Assembly: GCA_963788585.1 (NCBI GenBank)
Contig: CAWBHA010000004.1
Location: forward strand, 124,001 to 188,000
Source: Bog-473 sp963788585
Lineage (GTDB): Bacteria > Actinomycetota > Acidimicrobiia > Acidimicrobiales > RAAP-2
Length of the DNA stretch: 64,000 nt
Direction of reading: 5' to 3'
A model generated the notes under the pieces. That model saw only the letters and a program-made list of their open reading frames with translations, searched no databases and had not been told where the DNA came from. The first letter of the stretch is position 1. Each line of letters begins with the position of its first letter. Of the stretch, positions 1 through 8,810 are shown piece after piece. Both the position numbers and the translations under genes were made by a program.

Positions 1-1
1 T

Positions 2-184
2 CCTGCTGCTGTTGAGGAGGCCGAGGCGGGGGCGGGGCCCGTTGCGGCCAGCACGGTGCGCGGTCGGGCCGCCGATCTCTACTTGGCGCTGTGGAACCGG
101 GGTGGTGCGGAGCACCTCACTGTGGACGGGGACCGAGGTGCTCTCGAGCTGTTCCTCGACTCCGTCCACGTGCGCTGGTCCTGA
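2..184 (+). CDS. MDMPI-type C-terminal domain protein (3' fragment)
   Basis: Only the last 60 codons are inside the window; the start lies to the left. The fragment reads RGRAADLYLALWNR, then HLTVDGDRGALELF, and ends VRWS. This matches the C-terminal domain of the mycothiol-dependent maleylpyruvate isomerase / DinB superfamily, where a D-L-x-L-x-L-W-N-R helix is followed by a G-D-x-x-x-L strand-helix and a terminal RVRW. Such proteins are usually cytoplasmic mycothiol-using enzymes or uncharacterised paralogues. The catalytic histidines would be in the missing N-terminal part, so the reaction cannot be assigned. It is convergent with the small membrane gene at 229-456. Confidence 0.7.
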   Translation, partial: PAAVEEAEAGAGPVAASTVRGRAADLYLALWNRGGAEHLTVDGDRGALELFLDSVHVRWS

Positions 185-228
185 CGAGCAAACACACTGC
201 CGCCGTCACGCATCGCCCGTGGACGACG

Positions 229-456
229 TCATGCCGAGGACGCTGATTCCGCGATGGACAAGGGGACGCTTCGCCGCGCGAACAGCCAGTAGGCGATCGA
301 CCCCGTCGTGTTGAGGCCCGACGCCACCCGCCACAGTCGCTTCCGACCCCGCACGGCCGTGTCGGGCCGGCGTGCCAGGTCACGCCAGGTCAACCTGACC
401 AGAATCAGGTGCACCACCAGCACCACGGCGAGGACCCGGACCTGCTTCTCGGTCAC
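229..456 (-). CDS. small PLDc_N-like membrane protein
   Basis: A 75-aa protein with one N-terminal hydrophobic helix (residues 6-19, VRVLAVVLVVHLIL), then LTWRDLARRP, a basic stretch, RKRLWRVASGLNTTGSIAY and WLFARR. The W-x-x-L-x-x-RP ... LW ... NT-x-G-x-x-AYWLF-x-RR pattern resembles the phospholipase D-nuclease N-terminal (PLDc_N) membrane module. No nuclease domain follows. I chose the GTG at 456 because GAGGGGAG lies just upstream; longer in-frame reading would run into the ftsY 3' end. It is 70 bp downstream of ftsY on the same strand and may be co-transcribed. Function unknown. Confidence 0.6.
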   Translation of the reverse strand: MTEKQVRVLAVVLVVHLILVRLTWRDLARRPDTAVRGRKRLWRVASGLNTTGSIAYWLFARRSVPLSIAESASSA

Positions 457-526
457 GTGAGCTCCCCTCGTTGGTTCGCCCTCTGGTGGTTGGTCGTTTC
501 GTTCTCCGTCATCACTCCGGTGCCGC

Positions 527-1699
527 TCAGTCCGAGGAGAGCATGGCGTCGACGAACTCGTCGGGATCGAAGTCGACCAGGTCGTCGGGGCCCTCACCCA
601 GCCCGACGAGCTTGACCGGGAGCCCGAGCTCGCGCTGGACGGCGATGACGATGCCGCCCTTGGCGGTCCCGTCGAGCTTGGTCAGCACCACGCCGGTCAC
701 CTCGACGGCCTCGGTGAACTGTCGAGCCTGCGCGAGCGCGTTCTGGCCGGTGGTGGCGTCGAGGACGAGGAGGACTTCGGTGACGTTGCCCGGGTCACGG
801 TCGGCCACCCGACGGATCTTCTTGAGCTCCTCGACGAGGTTCACCTTGGTGTGGAGGCGACCCGCCGTGTCCGCCAGCACCAGGTCGTTACCCCGGGCCG
901 CCGCCCGCTGGACGGCGTCGAAGACGATCGCGCTGGGGTCACCCCCCTCGGCGCCCCGAATGATCTCGGTTCCCGTGCGCTCGGCCCACAGGGCCAGCTG
1001 ATCGGCGGCGGCCGCCCGGAAGGTATCCCCCGCCGCGAGGAGGACCGACCGGCCGGCGGAAGACTCCCGCCGCGCCAGCTTCCCGATGGTGGTCGTCTTG
1101 CCCACCCCATTCACCCCCACGATCAGCCAGACGTCGGGCGCACCGGCCGTGCCGTCGAAGCGCAGCGACCGCGAACCCGACGTCTCGAGCAGCTGGCGGA
1201 TGGATGTGCCGAGCGCCTCGAGGAGGTCATCGCCCCCGCTGATCTCCTTGGTCTCGACCTTCCCTCGCAGGTCCTCGAGCAGCGCGTCGGCGGTGGCCAC
1301 CCCGACGTCGGCCCGGATGAGGGCCTCTTCGAGCGAGTCCCACGTCGCCGCGTCGATGCGACCCGAGCGCAGTGCCGTCACCGCGCCGCTGAAGAGACCG
1401 CGCACGCTCCCGAGGCGGCTCCGGTACGAAGGCGGGGCTGCCGCCGGCTCGGGCGGCGACACGACCGGCACGGCTTCGGGCTCGGCGGGCGGGGCGCGCT
1501 CGGCCGCCGGTGCGGGTGTCGGGTGCGTGGCAGGGGGCGCCTCGGCGGTGGGGGCCGGGGGTGCCTGCGCGGTCGGGCGCGGTGGGGACTCGATGGTCCC
1601 TCCGCCACGACGCCGGCGCGACCGGGCGCGGGCGACCGTTCCCGCGGCGACGGCGAGAACCGCGACAACGATGACAATCGTGATGTAGATGCCGATCAC
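527..1699 (-). CDS. ftsY: signal recognition particle receptor FtsY
   Basis: SRP receptor GTPase that docks ribosome-SRP complexes at the membrane, 390 aa. Residues 3-23 form a membrane helix, 24-92 a Pro/Ala-rich linker, and 93-390 the NG domain. The GTPase motifs are all visible: P-loop GVNGVGKTT (195-203), DTFRAAA (225-231), DTAGR (277-281) and TKLDGTAKGG (340-349). It overlaps the upstream 72-aa membrane gene by 4 bp (ATGA), which itself overlaps smc, so the three are translationally coupled. The smc-ftsY linkage is common in Actinobacteria. The N-terminal membrane anchor is typical of actinobacterial FtsY. Confidence 0.97.
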   Translation of the reverse strand: MIGIYITIVIVVAVLAVAAGTVARARSRRRRGGGTIESPPRPTAQAPPAPTAEAPPATHPTPAPAAERAPPAEPEAVPVVSPPEPAAAPPSYRSRLGSVRGLFSGAVTALRSGRIDAATWDSLEEALIRADVGVATADALLEDLRGKVETKEISGGDDLLEALGTSIRQLLETSGSRSLRFDGTAGAPDVWLIVGVNGVGKTTTIGKLARRESSAGRSVLLAAGDTFRAAAADQLALWAERTGTEIIRGAEGGDPSAIVFDAVQRAAARGNDLVLADTAGRLHTKVNLVEELKKIRRVADRDPGNVTEVLLVLDATTGQNALAQARQFTEAVEVTGVVLTKLDGTAKGGIVIAVQRELGLPVKLVGLGEGPDDLVDFDPDEFVDAMLSSD

Positions 1700-1914
1700 G
1701 CCAGCGGCTCTCCATCGGCATCGTCTTGTTCCGCGGCTGCGGCCTCCGCCGCCTGGGCCGCCGCCACCGCTGCGGCTTCCTCGGCATACGTCGCCTCGGG
1801 GTACGCCGCGTCGTCCTCACGAAACGTCCGGCGGCGGCGGGAGATCGCCACGAGCCCAGCCACCACACACAGGAGGGCTACCCCGACGAAGACGTACGCA
1901 AGGGTGCCGATCAC
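1696..1914 (-). CDS. 72-aa single-pass membrane protein between smc and ftsY
   Basis: Residues 3-24 form a hydrophobic helix (LAYVFVGVALLCVVAGLVAI). It is followed by a basic RRRR stop-transfer patch, a tyrosine/glutamate segment and an Ala/Glu-rich helical tail rich in A-A-E repeats. It overlaps smc by 4 bp upstream and ftsY by 4 bp downstream (both ATGA type), so its expression should be coupled to both. I do not recognise a named family. The expected topology is an outside N-terminus with a cytoplasmic acidic tail. The location suggests a role near secretion or chromosome segregation, but nothing in the sequence proves it. Confidence 0.75.
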   Translation of the reverse strand: MIGTLAYVFVGVALLCVVAGLVAISRRRRTFREDDAAYPEATYAEEAAAVAAAQAAEAAAAEQDDADGEPLA

Positions 1915-4900
1915 GCCGGCTCCTTCTCTTTCTCCTTCTCCACCCGCTGGCTGACGACCTGCGACGAGCCTCCCGGCGCCATGGTCACGCCGTACAGTGC
2001 ATCGCCTGTCTCCATCGTGCGCTTCTGGTGGCTGACGATGAGCAGCTGTGCCTCATCGCGGAACTCGTGCACGAGTGTCAGGAAACGACTCAGGTTGACA
2101 TCGTCGAGCGCAGCCTCGACCTCGTCCATCATGTAAAAGGGCGACGGTCGGCTGCGGAATACCGCGAAGAGGAAAGCAAGGGCAGCCATGGAGCGCTCCC
2201 CACCCGAGAGCAGCGACACGCGCCGCACGTTGCGTCCCGCCGGCCGCACTTCGATCTCGACCCCCGTGTTCAACAGATCGTCCGGTTCGAGCAGCATCAA
2301 GCGGCCGGTACCTCCGGGGAACAGCATGCCGATGAGTGCGGAGAAGTGTTCGTTCACGTCGGCGGCGGCAGCCGCAAATGACGTCATGATCTCGTGGTCG
2401 AGGGTGCGGACCACTTCGTGTAACTCGCGCCGCGCGCCGCGCACGTCGTCGACCTGCGCCTCCAACTCCTTGTGGCGCTCCTCCAGCGTCGAGAGCTCCT
2501 CGAGCGCCAACGGGTTCACGGGGCCGAGCGCCGCCAGCTTGCGCTCGAGTTCGTCGCCGTGTTGGGCCAGCGTCGTCCCCTCGGGCGCTTCGGGCTCGGG
2601 CAGACCGGCCAGCTCCTCTGGCCGCGCGTTGAGGTCGCGCGCAATGTGGTCCTGCAGGGCCTCTGCCCGCAGGTCGACCTCGTTTGCCTCGAGGTCGAGG
2701 GTGCGGGTGCGGTTCCGCACGGCGTCGAGCCGCTGCTCGGTGGTATGGCGGTCCTGACGCAGCCGCTCGAGTTTCTCGCCTCCGGCCCGCACTGCGTCGA
2801 CCTGGTCCTGGTAGTCGTGGCGGAGAGACCCGAACACCGCGTCCAGCCGGCCGTGTTCCTCCTGGACGACCACCTCGAGACGCGCCAGGGCGCTGCCCTC
2901 GGCCTCCAGGCGCTGCCGTCGTGCCGCGGCGGACGCCCGCTCCTCGGCGTGACCGGACAACCGCCGCTCAACTTCCGTCTGACGTTCGGCCAGCACGCGG
3001 CGGCGCTCGGCTACGCCGGCGACGCGCACTTCGAGCGCCTGGCGACGGCCGGAAAGCTCGGCTCGGCGTGCCGTCAACGTTTCCCATGCCTCCAAGGCCT
3101 CTTGCAGCTCTGGAATCGACCCGGCCAGGCGCGCCTGCTCAGAAGTGACCTCGGACAGGCGCTGTCTCGCTGCGGCGACGCCGGCACGTGCGTCATCGAC
3201 CTCCTCCGTCAGACGACCCTGTTCTTCGGCCGCACGCGCTCTTTCTGCCTCTCCGGCCTCGGAGGCGACCGCATGGCGGTCGGCGGCCCGCTCGGCGGCG
3301 GCGCGGGCGTCCCGGGCGCGGCCGAGGACGATCCGCGCCTCGCTGAGTGCGGCGCGGGCCAGCTCCGCTGCCGCGGCGGCCTCTTCGGCCTGACGCCGGG
3401 CCTCTTCGACCGCGGCGGCAGTGACCACCCCCGACGCGGAACGCAACCGCCAACCGGTGGCGGCGAAGCGGTCGCCGTCGGTGGTAACGACGACCAGGTC
3501 GTCGCGGGCGAGGGAGAGGTCGATCGCCTCTTCCCAGCCGTCCACGCGCAGGGCCCGGCCGACCAGGCTGTCGAGGACCGATTCCGCCACGGTGCCTCCG
3601 CGGCGCGCGCGCACGTGGCGTCGCACCGGCTCGGCACTGCTGCCCGGTGGCAGCGCCGCCACGGCATCCGCCGCGGTGCCCGTCGACTGACGGGGTGCCA
3701 ACACCGCCCCGGTGACCCCACGGTCGCGCAGGGTGGCCAGAGCCGCTTGCGCCGAGCGCCGACCGTCGACGACGACCGCGGCGACGCCCGCGCCGGCCGC
3801 CGCCTCGAAGGCGCTGTCCCAGCCCTCGTCGATCTCGACGAGGTCGACCAAGGAACCCACGACGCCATCAACTTCGCGTAACAGTTCGCGCCCTCCCGCT
3901 CCTTGCAGGTCGGACAGCGCACGCTCGAGAGCCTCGGCCCGAGCACCGGTGCGATGGCGGGCTTCCTCGGCGCTATCAGCCGCTGCTTGTGCCGATTCGG
4001 CTCCATGGGCAGCTTCCTCGACCTCGGCGGTCCGCGTCGCGACCTCAGCTTGGAGCCCCGCGGTCTCCTCGTTGCGTTCCTTCGAGGTCTGGGCCAACAG
4101 GTCGGACCGCACGGCCGCACCCGCCGACTTCTGCTCCAACGCGACGACTCGGGATGCCAGCGCGTCGAGGTCCTCTTGCTCCCGGGTGGCCGCGCGCCCC
4201 ATGAGTTCGATGCGGGCACGAACGCGCGCGATGGCTTGGTCGGGTTCGTCACCACCCAACACACTCGACCAGCGCTCACGGAGGTTTTCCTCCTCCGCAT
4301 CGAGCTCGCCCAACGCCGCGACGAGCTCCGCACGCCCGGGTGCTGCACCCGCGGCTTCCTCGGCGTCAGCCGTCACCAATTCCGAGCTCAGGCGCGCCGC
4401 CTCGGACTCGAGGGTCGAGACGACGTCGACATCGGCAGCCGCATCGAGCGCGGCGACCACGGCACGGCTCCGCTCGCGGAGCACACCTTCGAGCCCGCGG
4501 GCCCGCTCCACCAGCCCCTGCACGCGGCCGAGGGCGTTGGCCAAATCCTCTTCGCGGCGGGACGACAGCTCGGCCGTCGTCGACGACGCCTCGGCGTCGA
4601 GCTGTTCCAGCGCCTCGTGGAGCTCGCGTTCCTCGTCGCGGCAGACTTCAAGGCTCTGGGCGGCGATACGGCGGCGGGCAACCAGGTCCGCCAACTCCGT
4701 GCCGGCCAAGTAGCGGCGCACCGCCAGCAGCTCAGAGGCAACGACGTCGTGCGAGCGGGCGGCGGCAGCCTGGCGCTCGAGGGGGCGGATCTGGCGGCGC
4801 ACCTCGCGTACGAGATCACCCAGGCGCTCGAGGTTCTCCGCGGTGGCGGAGAGGCGCCGCTCGGCGCGCTCGCGGCGTCGACGGTGCTTGAGCACCCCGG

Positions 4901-5393
4901 CCGCCTCTTCGATGATGGCTCGGCGGTCCTCGGGACGGGCGTTGAGCACGGTGTCCAGCTGCCCCTGGCCGATGATCATGTGCTGCTGGCGGCCGACCCC
5001 AGAATCACTCAAAAGCTCTTGGATGTCGAGCAGCCGACAGGGCGCCCCGTTGATCGCGTACTCGCTGTCACCCGAACGGAACAGCGTTCGCGTGATGGTC
5101 ACCTCGGAGAGGTCAATAGGCAACTTCCCGGATGCGTTGTCGATGGTGAGCGACACCTCGGCCCGGCCGAGCGGCGGCCGCGACGACGTGCCGGCGAAGA
5201 TGACGTCTTCCATTTTCGCCGAGCGGAGCGAACGGGGACCCTGGGCGCCGAGCACCCAGGTCACCGCGTCGACGACGTTGGACTTGCCGCTCCCATTGGG
5301 CCCGACCACGACGGTGATACCGGGTTCGAATTCCAGCACGGTCGGGTCCGCAAAGGACTTGAAACCCTTCATGCTGAGCGACTTCAAGAACAT
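1911..5393 (-). CDS. smc: chromosome segregation ATPase SMC
   Basis: Condensin subunit of 1160 aa, the usual length for SMC. Residues about 1-160 hold the N-terminal ATPase half with Walker A GPNGSGKSNVVDAV (around 33-46). Two long coiled coils flank a hinge at about residues 495-640. The C-terminal half has the ABC signature LLSGGERSMAALA and Walker B FYMMDEVEAALDD. The ATG at 5393 gives the family-typical MFLKSLSMKGFKSFAD start. It acts with ScpA/ScpB, which are not in this window, to organise the nucleoid. The upstream intergenic region contains the TATA-palindrome array described separately. Confidence 0.97.
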   Translation of the reverse strand: MFLKSLSMKGFKSFADPTVLEFEPGITVVVGPNGSGKSNVVDAVTWVLGAQGPRSLRSAKMEDVIFAGTSSRPPLGRAEVSLTIDNASGKLPIDLSEVTITRTLFRSGDSEYAINGAPCRLLDIQELLSDSGVGRQQHMIIGQGQLDTVLNARPEDRRAIIEEAAGVLKHRRRRERAERRLSATAENLERLGDLVREVRRQIRPLERQAAAARSHDVVASELLAVRRYLAGTELADLVARRRIAAQSLEVCRDEERELHEALEQLDAEASSTTAELSSRREEDLANALGRVQGLVERARGLEGVLRERSRAVVAALDAAADVDVVSTLESEAARLSSELVTADAEEAAGAAPGRAELVAALGELDAEEENLRERWSSVLGGDEPDQAIARVRARIELMGRAATREQEDLDALASRVVALEQKSAGAAVRSDLLAQTSKERNEETAGLQAEVATRTAEVEEAAHGAESAQAAADSAEEARHRTGARAEALERALSDLQGAGGRELLREVDGVVGSLVDLVEIDEGWDSAFEAAAGAGVAAVVVDGRRSAQAALATLRDRGVTGAVLAPRQSTGTAADAVAALPPGSSAEPVRRHVRARRGGTVAESVLDSLVGRALRVDGWEEAIDLSLARDDLVVVTTDGDRFAATGWRLRSASGVVTAAAVEEARRQAEEAAAAAELARAALSEARIVLGRARDARAAAERAADRHAVASEAGEAERARAAEEQGRLTEEVDDARAGVAAARQRLSEVTSEQARLAGSIPELQEALEAWETLTARRAELSGRRQALEVRVAGVAERRRVLAERQTEVERRLSGHAEERASAAARRQRLEAEGSALARLEVVVQEEHGRLDAVFGSLRHDYQDQVDAVRAGGEKLERLRQDRHTTEQRLDAVRNRTRTLDLEANEVDLRAEALQDHIARDLNARPEELAGLPEPEAPEGTTLAQHGDELERKLAALGPVNPLALEELSTLEERHKELEAQVDDVRGARRELHEVVRTLDHEIMTSFAAAAADVNEHFSALIGMLFPGGTGRLMLLEPDDLLNTGVEIEVRPAGRNVRRVSLLSGGERSMAALAFLFAVFRSRPSPFYMMDEVEAALDDVNLSRFLTLVHEFRDEAQLLIVSHQKRTMETGDALYGVTMAPGGSSQVVSQRVEKEKEKEPA

Positions 5394-5527
5394 CGAAGCG
5401 ACCCTACCGGGTGCCTAACCCGCCTGCGGGGCAATGCGGCCGCGGTCGCCCAGGTCGTGCCGACCGGACGGGACGGGGCTGCAGGGGCGGACCCGGAAGC
5501 CGGAAAGCAGGGCTGCTCCCTCTCGCC

Positions 5528-5727
5528 GTATACGCACGGGCCGCCGGTGCTCGGTGTGCGCGTATACGGCCAGCGCGGCCGCTTGGCTCCGCGGGTATAG
5601 GGCGTCTCGGGACCCCGCATATGCGGCGAGAGCGGCGACGCCGAACCTCGCATATACACACATGCGACGAGGTCTCGACGCCGGCGCATATAGGGCCCCG
5701 GACAGATGCCGGCGAGCTGCCATATAC
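5528..5727. repeat. array of seven TATA-type short palindromes upstream of smc
   Basis: Within very GC-rich DNA, seven short AT cores recur: GTATAC at 5528, GTATAC at 5562, GTATAG at 5595, GCATATGC at 5617, CATATAC at 5651, CATATAG at 5687 and CATATAC at 5721. Each is flanked by CG/GCG. Core-to-core spacing is about 34, 33, 23, 33, 36 and 34 bp. On the smc strand the consensus is about STATAYGCG. Reading frames through it give Y-A repeats but no credible protein. It occupies the gap between mutM (ends 5787) and smc (starts 5393), i.e. the smc upstream region. Confidence 0.6.
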
Positions 5728-5786
5728 CGGTGCGGCCGGGTGTCCTTGCTCGCCGCACTCCGGTAGGGCGGTACCGGCGGGCGGCG

Positions 5787-6686
5787 TCAGACCTGACAGT
5801 GCTCGCAGAAAAAGGTGGAGCGGCCGCCGGTCTTGACCCGGATGATCTGGTTGCGGCAGCGCCGACAGGGCTCGCCCTCGCGGTCGTAGACCTGGTGGGA
5901 TCCCTGGAAGTCGCCGACCTCCCCAAAGAGGTCCCGGTACTGCTCGTCGGCGAGGGAGGAACCCCGATGCTTGATGGCGTCGGCCAGGGTCTCGACGATG
6001 GCCCGGTACAGCCGCCGGACCTCGGTGGCCGTCAGCGAATTCGCGGCGCGGTCGTAGCGCAGACCGGCTTGGTACAGCATCTCGTCCGAGTACAGGTTGC
6101 CGATGCCCGCCGTGAAGCTCTGGTCCATCAGCAGCGCCTTGATACCCCCCGAGTGCTGGTGCAGCAGTGCACCGAAGCGGTCCCAGCTCATCAGATCTTC
6201 GATGGGGTCGAAGCCGAGGTGGGCCAGTTCAGGGATCGCCTTGCGGATGGCGGCGCCGTCGCCGCCGGCCGTGCCCGAGACCGGCGAGAGTGGCGTGCCG
6301 TCCGCCTTGAGGGGCGGGGTCGACACGAAGAGCTCCCCGAAGGTCCGCGGGTCGACGTAGCGCAGCTCGCCACCCTGGGTGAAGGTGATGACCACGTGGG
6401 TGTGCTTTGGCTTGGGGTCCTTGACCGACTTGACCCTCAGGAGCTGGCCGCTCATGCCGAGGTGGACGACGAGAGTGTCCCCGCTGTCGAGCGTCAACAG
6501 CAAGTACTTGCCGAGTCGTCCGACCGACTTGATCGTGCGGCCCTCGAGCAGGGCGCGGAAGTGCTTGGCCGAGGGATGGCGCCGCACCGAACGCCCGTTC
6601 GCCACCGAGACGGCCTTGATCTTGCGGCCCACCACCTCACGGGCCAGGTCCTGGCGGAGTGTCTCGACTTCGGGTAGCTCAGGCAT
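5787..6686 (-). CDS. mutM: formamidopyrimidine-DNA glycosylase
   Basis: Base-excision repair enzyme that removes 8-oxoguanine and FapyG and cleaves the abasic site. I set the start at the ATG giving MPELPEVETLRQ. After Met removal, Pro1 is the catalytic nucleophile and the adjacent Glu is the second catalytic residue. The length of 299 aa is typical. The C-terminus carries the zinc finger C-x2-C ... C-x2-C (CRRC ... CEHC) ending CQV. The start overlaps the 3' end of rnc by 8 bp, so translation is likely coupled. An open frame continues upstream, but it is only the rnc antiphase frame. Confidence 0.96.
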   Translation of the reverse strand: MPELPEVETLRQDLAREVVGRKIKAVSVANGRSVRRHPSAKHFRALLEGRTIKSVGRLGKYLLLTLDSGDTLVVHLGMSGQLLRVKSVKDPKPKHTHVVITFTQGGELRYVDPRTFGELFVSTPPLKADGTPLSPVSGTAGGDGAAIRKAIPELAHLGFDPIEDLMSWDRFGALLHQHSGGIKALLMDQSFTAGIGNLYSDEMLYQAGLRYDRAANSLTATEVRRLYRAIVETLADAIKHRGSSLADEQYRDLFGEVGDFQGSHQVYDREGEPCRRCRNQIIRVKTGGRSTFFCEHCQV

Positions 6687-7416
6687 TGTTGAGCCCTTCC
6701 CAGGCCGCCCGTGCGGCCTCCTGCTCGGCGTCCTTCTTGGAGCGGCCCTCGCCGGTGCCCCAGCACGTCCCACCCAAGAACACCTGGGCGACGTAGACCC
6801 GGTCGTGGTCCGGCCCCGAGCCCACCACCACGTAACGGGGGGTTCCCTCGCCGTCACGCACCGCCTTCTCCTGGAGCCGACTCTTGTGGTCGAAGTCGTC
6901 TGGCTCCTCGCCGGCCCGGGCGATGGCGTCGCCGAGCTCGCGCAGCACCAGGCTCCGGGCGGCTTCCCAACCGGCATCGAGGTACACGGCCCCGAGGATG
7001 GCCTCGAAGGCATCGGCGAGAATGGAGGCCTTGGCGCGCCCCCCGGAGCCCTGCTCCCCACGTCCGAGCAGCAGCACCTCGCCGACGCCCAGGCGGCCGG
7101 CCACCTGGGCCAGTACGCGGGCGTTCACGACGGCAGAGCGGACCTTCGCCAGCTTCCCCTCTGCGAACTCGGGGTATCGCTCGTAGGTGAAGCTCGCGAC
7201 GACCAGTCCCAGCACGGCGTCCCCGAGGAACTCCAGACGCTCGTTGGAGGGCGCGCCTCCCTCCTGCTCGCCGCACCAGCTGCGATGCGCCAGGGCGTGT
7301 TGAAGGAGGCTCAAGTCGGCGAAGGTATGGCCAAGTCGTTCGGCCAGCTCGGCCGCGCCCTCAGCGCCAGCCTCAACCCGCCTCGAGCTTGGCGTAGACG
7401 TAGTCAACAGCGTCAC
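6679..7416 (-). CDS. rnc: ribonuclease III
   Basis: Double-stranded RNA endonuclease for rRNA and mRNA processing. The RNase III signature NERLEFLGDAVLGL is present. A second acidic cluster, ADAFEAILGAVYLD, contains the catalytic Asp/Glu. A C-terminal dsRNA-binding domain (DHKSRLQE ... GRSKKDAEQEAARAAWE) follows. The start is uncertain. The frame is open back to 7464 inside acpP; there is no ATG or GTG between the acpP stop and the conserved domain, so I use the GTG at 7416. A TTG at 7407 is an alternative. Either start overlaps acpP by about 35-45 bp. Confidence 0.93.
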   Translation of the reverse strand: MTLLTTSTPSSRRVEAGAEGAAELAERLGHTFADLSLLQHALAHRSWCGEQEGGAPSNERLEFLGDAVLGLVVASFTYERYPEFAEGKLAKVRSAVVNARVLAQVAGRLGVGEVLLLGRGEQGSGGRAKASILADAFEAILGAVYLDAGWEAARSLVLRELGDAIARAGEEPDDFDHKSRLQEKAVRDGEGTPRYVVVGSGPDHDRVYVAQVFLGGTCWGTGEGRSKKDAEQEAARAAWEGLNNA

Positions 7417-7669
7417 GGACCGTGCGCAGGTCCTCGAGGTCCTCGTCGTCGATGCGGAAACCAACCGTCCGCTCCCCTAGCTCCTCTTCGAGGGCCTCGA
7501 CCAGCTCGATCAGGGCCAGGGAGTCGGCATCGAGGTCCTCGACAAAGGAGGCCCCCTCGGTGATCGATGACGGGTCCGTCTCCAAGATGTCAGCCAGCTG
7601 GTCCCTGATCAGCTCAAAGACCCCTTTGCGGTCGAGGGGCCCCTGGTTGGTGTGGGTTTCGGCTGGCAC
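7373..7669 (-). CDS. acpP: acyl carrier protein
   Basis: A 98-aa ACP that carries fatty-acyl intermediates on a 4'-phosphopantetheine arm. The attachment serine is in the DADSLALIELV motif at the start of helix II. The protein is acidic, with EALEEELG in the helix that follows. It has an about 14-residue N-terminal extension and a DEDLEDLRTVRDAVDYV C-terminal helix. It sits between plsX and rnc in the classic plsX-acpP-rnc lipid/RNA cluster. Its 3' end overlaps the presumed rnc start. Confidence 0.95.
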   Translation of the reverse strand: MPAETHTNQGPLDRKGVFELIRDQLADILETDPSSITEGASFVEDLDADSLALIELVEALEEELGERTVGFRIDDEDLEDLRTVRDAVDYVYAKLEAG

Positions 7670-7729
7670 GGAACGAGTCTAGGTGTTCGGAGGCCTTAAC
7701 CGCCCGTTTAGTGCCTCTTACCTGGGCTT

Positions 7730-8809
7730 TCAGCCAGACCTGTCAGATCGCACGGCGGCCGCCACATGGTCCGCCAAGCCCTTGGTGGCGCATTCGTGGG
7801 CCACCAGGACCGCATTCATAATGGCAGTTGCACTCGAGGAGCCGTGGCTGATCACGCAGATTCCGTCGGTGCCGAGCAGCATGGCGCCGCCCGTGTTCTC
7901 CGGCTCGAACTCTGCCGCGAGGGGCAAGAGGTGCGGCAGCAGCACCGAGGAGGCCTCCCGGGTGGCGTCGTCGGTCCCGAACACGCCCAGCAGCGTCTGG
8001 AAGAGGAACCGTAAGGAGCCCTCGAGCGCCTTGAGGGTCACGTTGCCGGTGAAGCCGTCGGTGACGATGACGTCGGCAGGCGAGGGCAGCAGGTCACGCC
8101 CCTCGAGGTTGCCGACGAACTCGAATCGCTCGGGCCCGTTGGTGGTGGCGGAGTTGCCGGTGGTAGCGGTGGCGGAGGCGGCGGCCGCCTCGGCGAGCAG
8201 GCCGTGGGCCTCCTTGACCAGCGGAGTGCCCTTGGTGGGCTCCTCGCCGATGGAGAGCAGCCCGGCCGACGGCAACTCGGTGCCGAACCGGGCCGAGACG
8301 TAGGCGGCCCCCATCTGGGCGAACTGGACCAGCATGGCGGGCGTGCACTCGGCGTTGGCACCGGCGTCGACGAGGACGGCGGGCGTACGACCGAGGCGCG
8401 GCAGCGGTGTCGCGATGCAGGGGCGCACGACTCCCGGGAGGCGGCCCATGCGCAGGAGGGCCGAAGCCATCGTGGCTCCGGTGTTGCCGGCCGACACCAT
8501 CGCCGACGCCTTCCCGTCGCGCACCAGCTCGGCCGCCCGCACCAGCGACGAGTCCTTCTTGCGGCGCACGCCGCCGGCAGGGTCCTCGTCCATGGCGATC
8601 ACCTCGGTGCAGGCGACCAGATCAAGCCCCTTCGTGTCGCCGACCTGGTCGGGCGGACCGACGAGGACGACGTCGACACCGTGCTCCTCGTGGGCGCGGC
8701 GGGCGCCCTCGACGATCTCGGCGGGGGCCTTGTCGCCGCCCATGGCGTCGACGGCGACGGGAAGGGTGGCCAGGGCCTCGGGCGACGGACGCTCGCCCCG
8801 GCGGCTCAA
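7730..8809 (-). CDS. plsX: phosphate acyltransferase PlsX
   Basis: Converts acyl-ACP to acyl-phosphate, the first step of phosphatidic acid synthesis with PlsY. The family start VAVDAMGGDKAP is clear, followed by SAGNTGATMASAL, VLVDAGAN and VTDGFTGNVTLKALEG. About 359 aa is normal. I chose the TTG at 8809, three bases past the rpmF stop, because GAGG lies about 9 bp upstream and the longer frame is the antiphase of rpmF and yceD. A Ser/Ala/Thr-rich insertion (AAAASATATTGNSATTNG) is unusual but in frame. Part of rpmF-plsX-acpP. Confidence 0.95.
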   Translation of the reverse strand: MSRRGERPSPEALATLPVAVDAMGGDKAPAEIVEGARRAHEEHGVDVVLVGPPDQVGDTKGLDLVACTEVIAMDEDPAGGVRRKKDSSLVRAAELVRDGKASAMVSAGNTGATMASALLRMGRLPGVVRPCIATPLPRLGRTPAVLVDAGANAECTPAMLVQFAQMGAAYVSARFGTELPSAGLLSIGEEPTKGTPLVKEAHGLLAEAAAASATATTGNSATTNGPERFEFVGNLEGRDLLPSPADVIVTDGFTGNVTLKALEGSLRFLFQTLLGVFGTDDATREASSVLLPHLLPLAAEFEPENTGGAMLLGTDGICVISHGSSSATAIMNAVLVAHECATKGLADHVAAAVRSDRSG

Positions 8810-8810
8810 C

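Noticed and set aside
5404..5836. Short frames through the TATA array giving repeated Y-A residues
   Set aside because: Arg/Pro-rich translation with no start signal; the repeat is in the DNA, not a protein repeat, since one array element falls out of frame.
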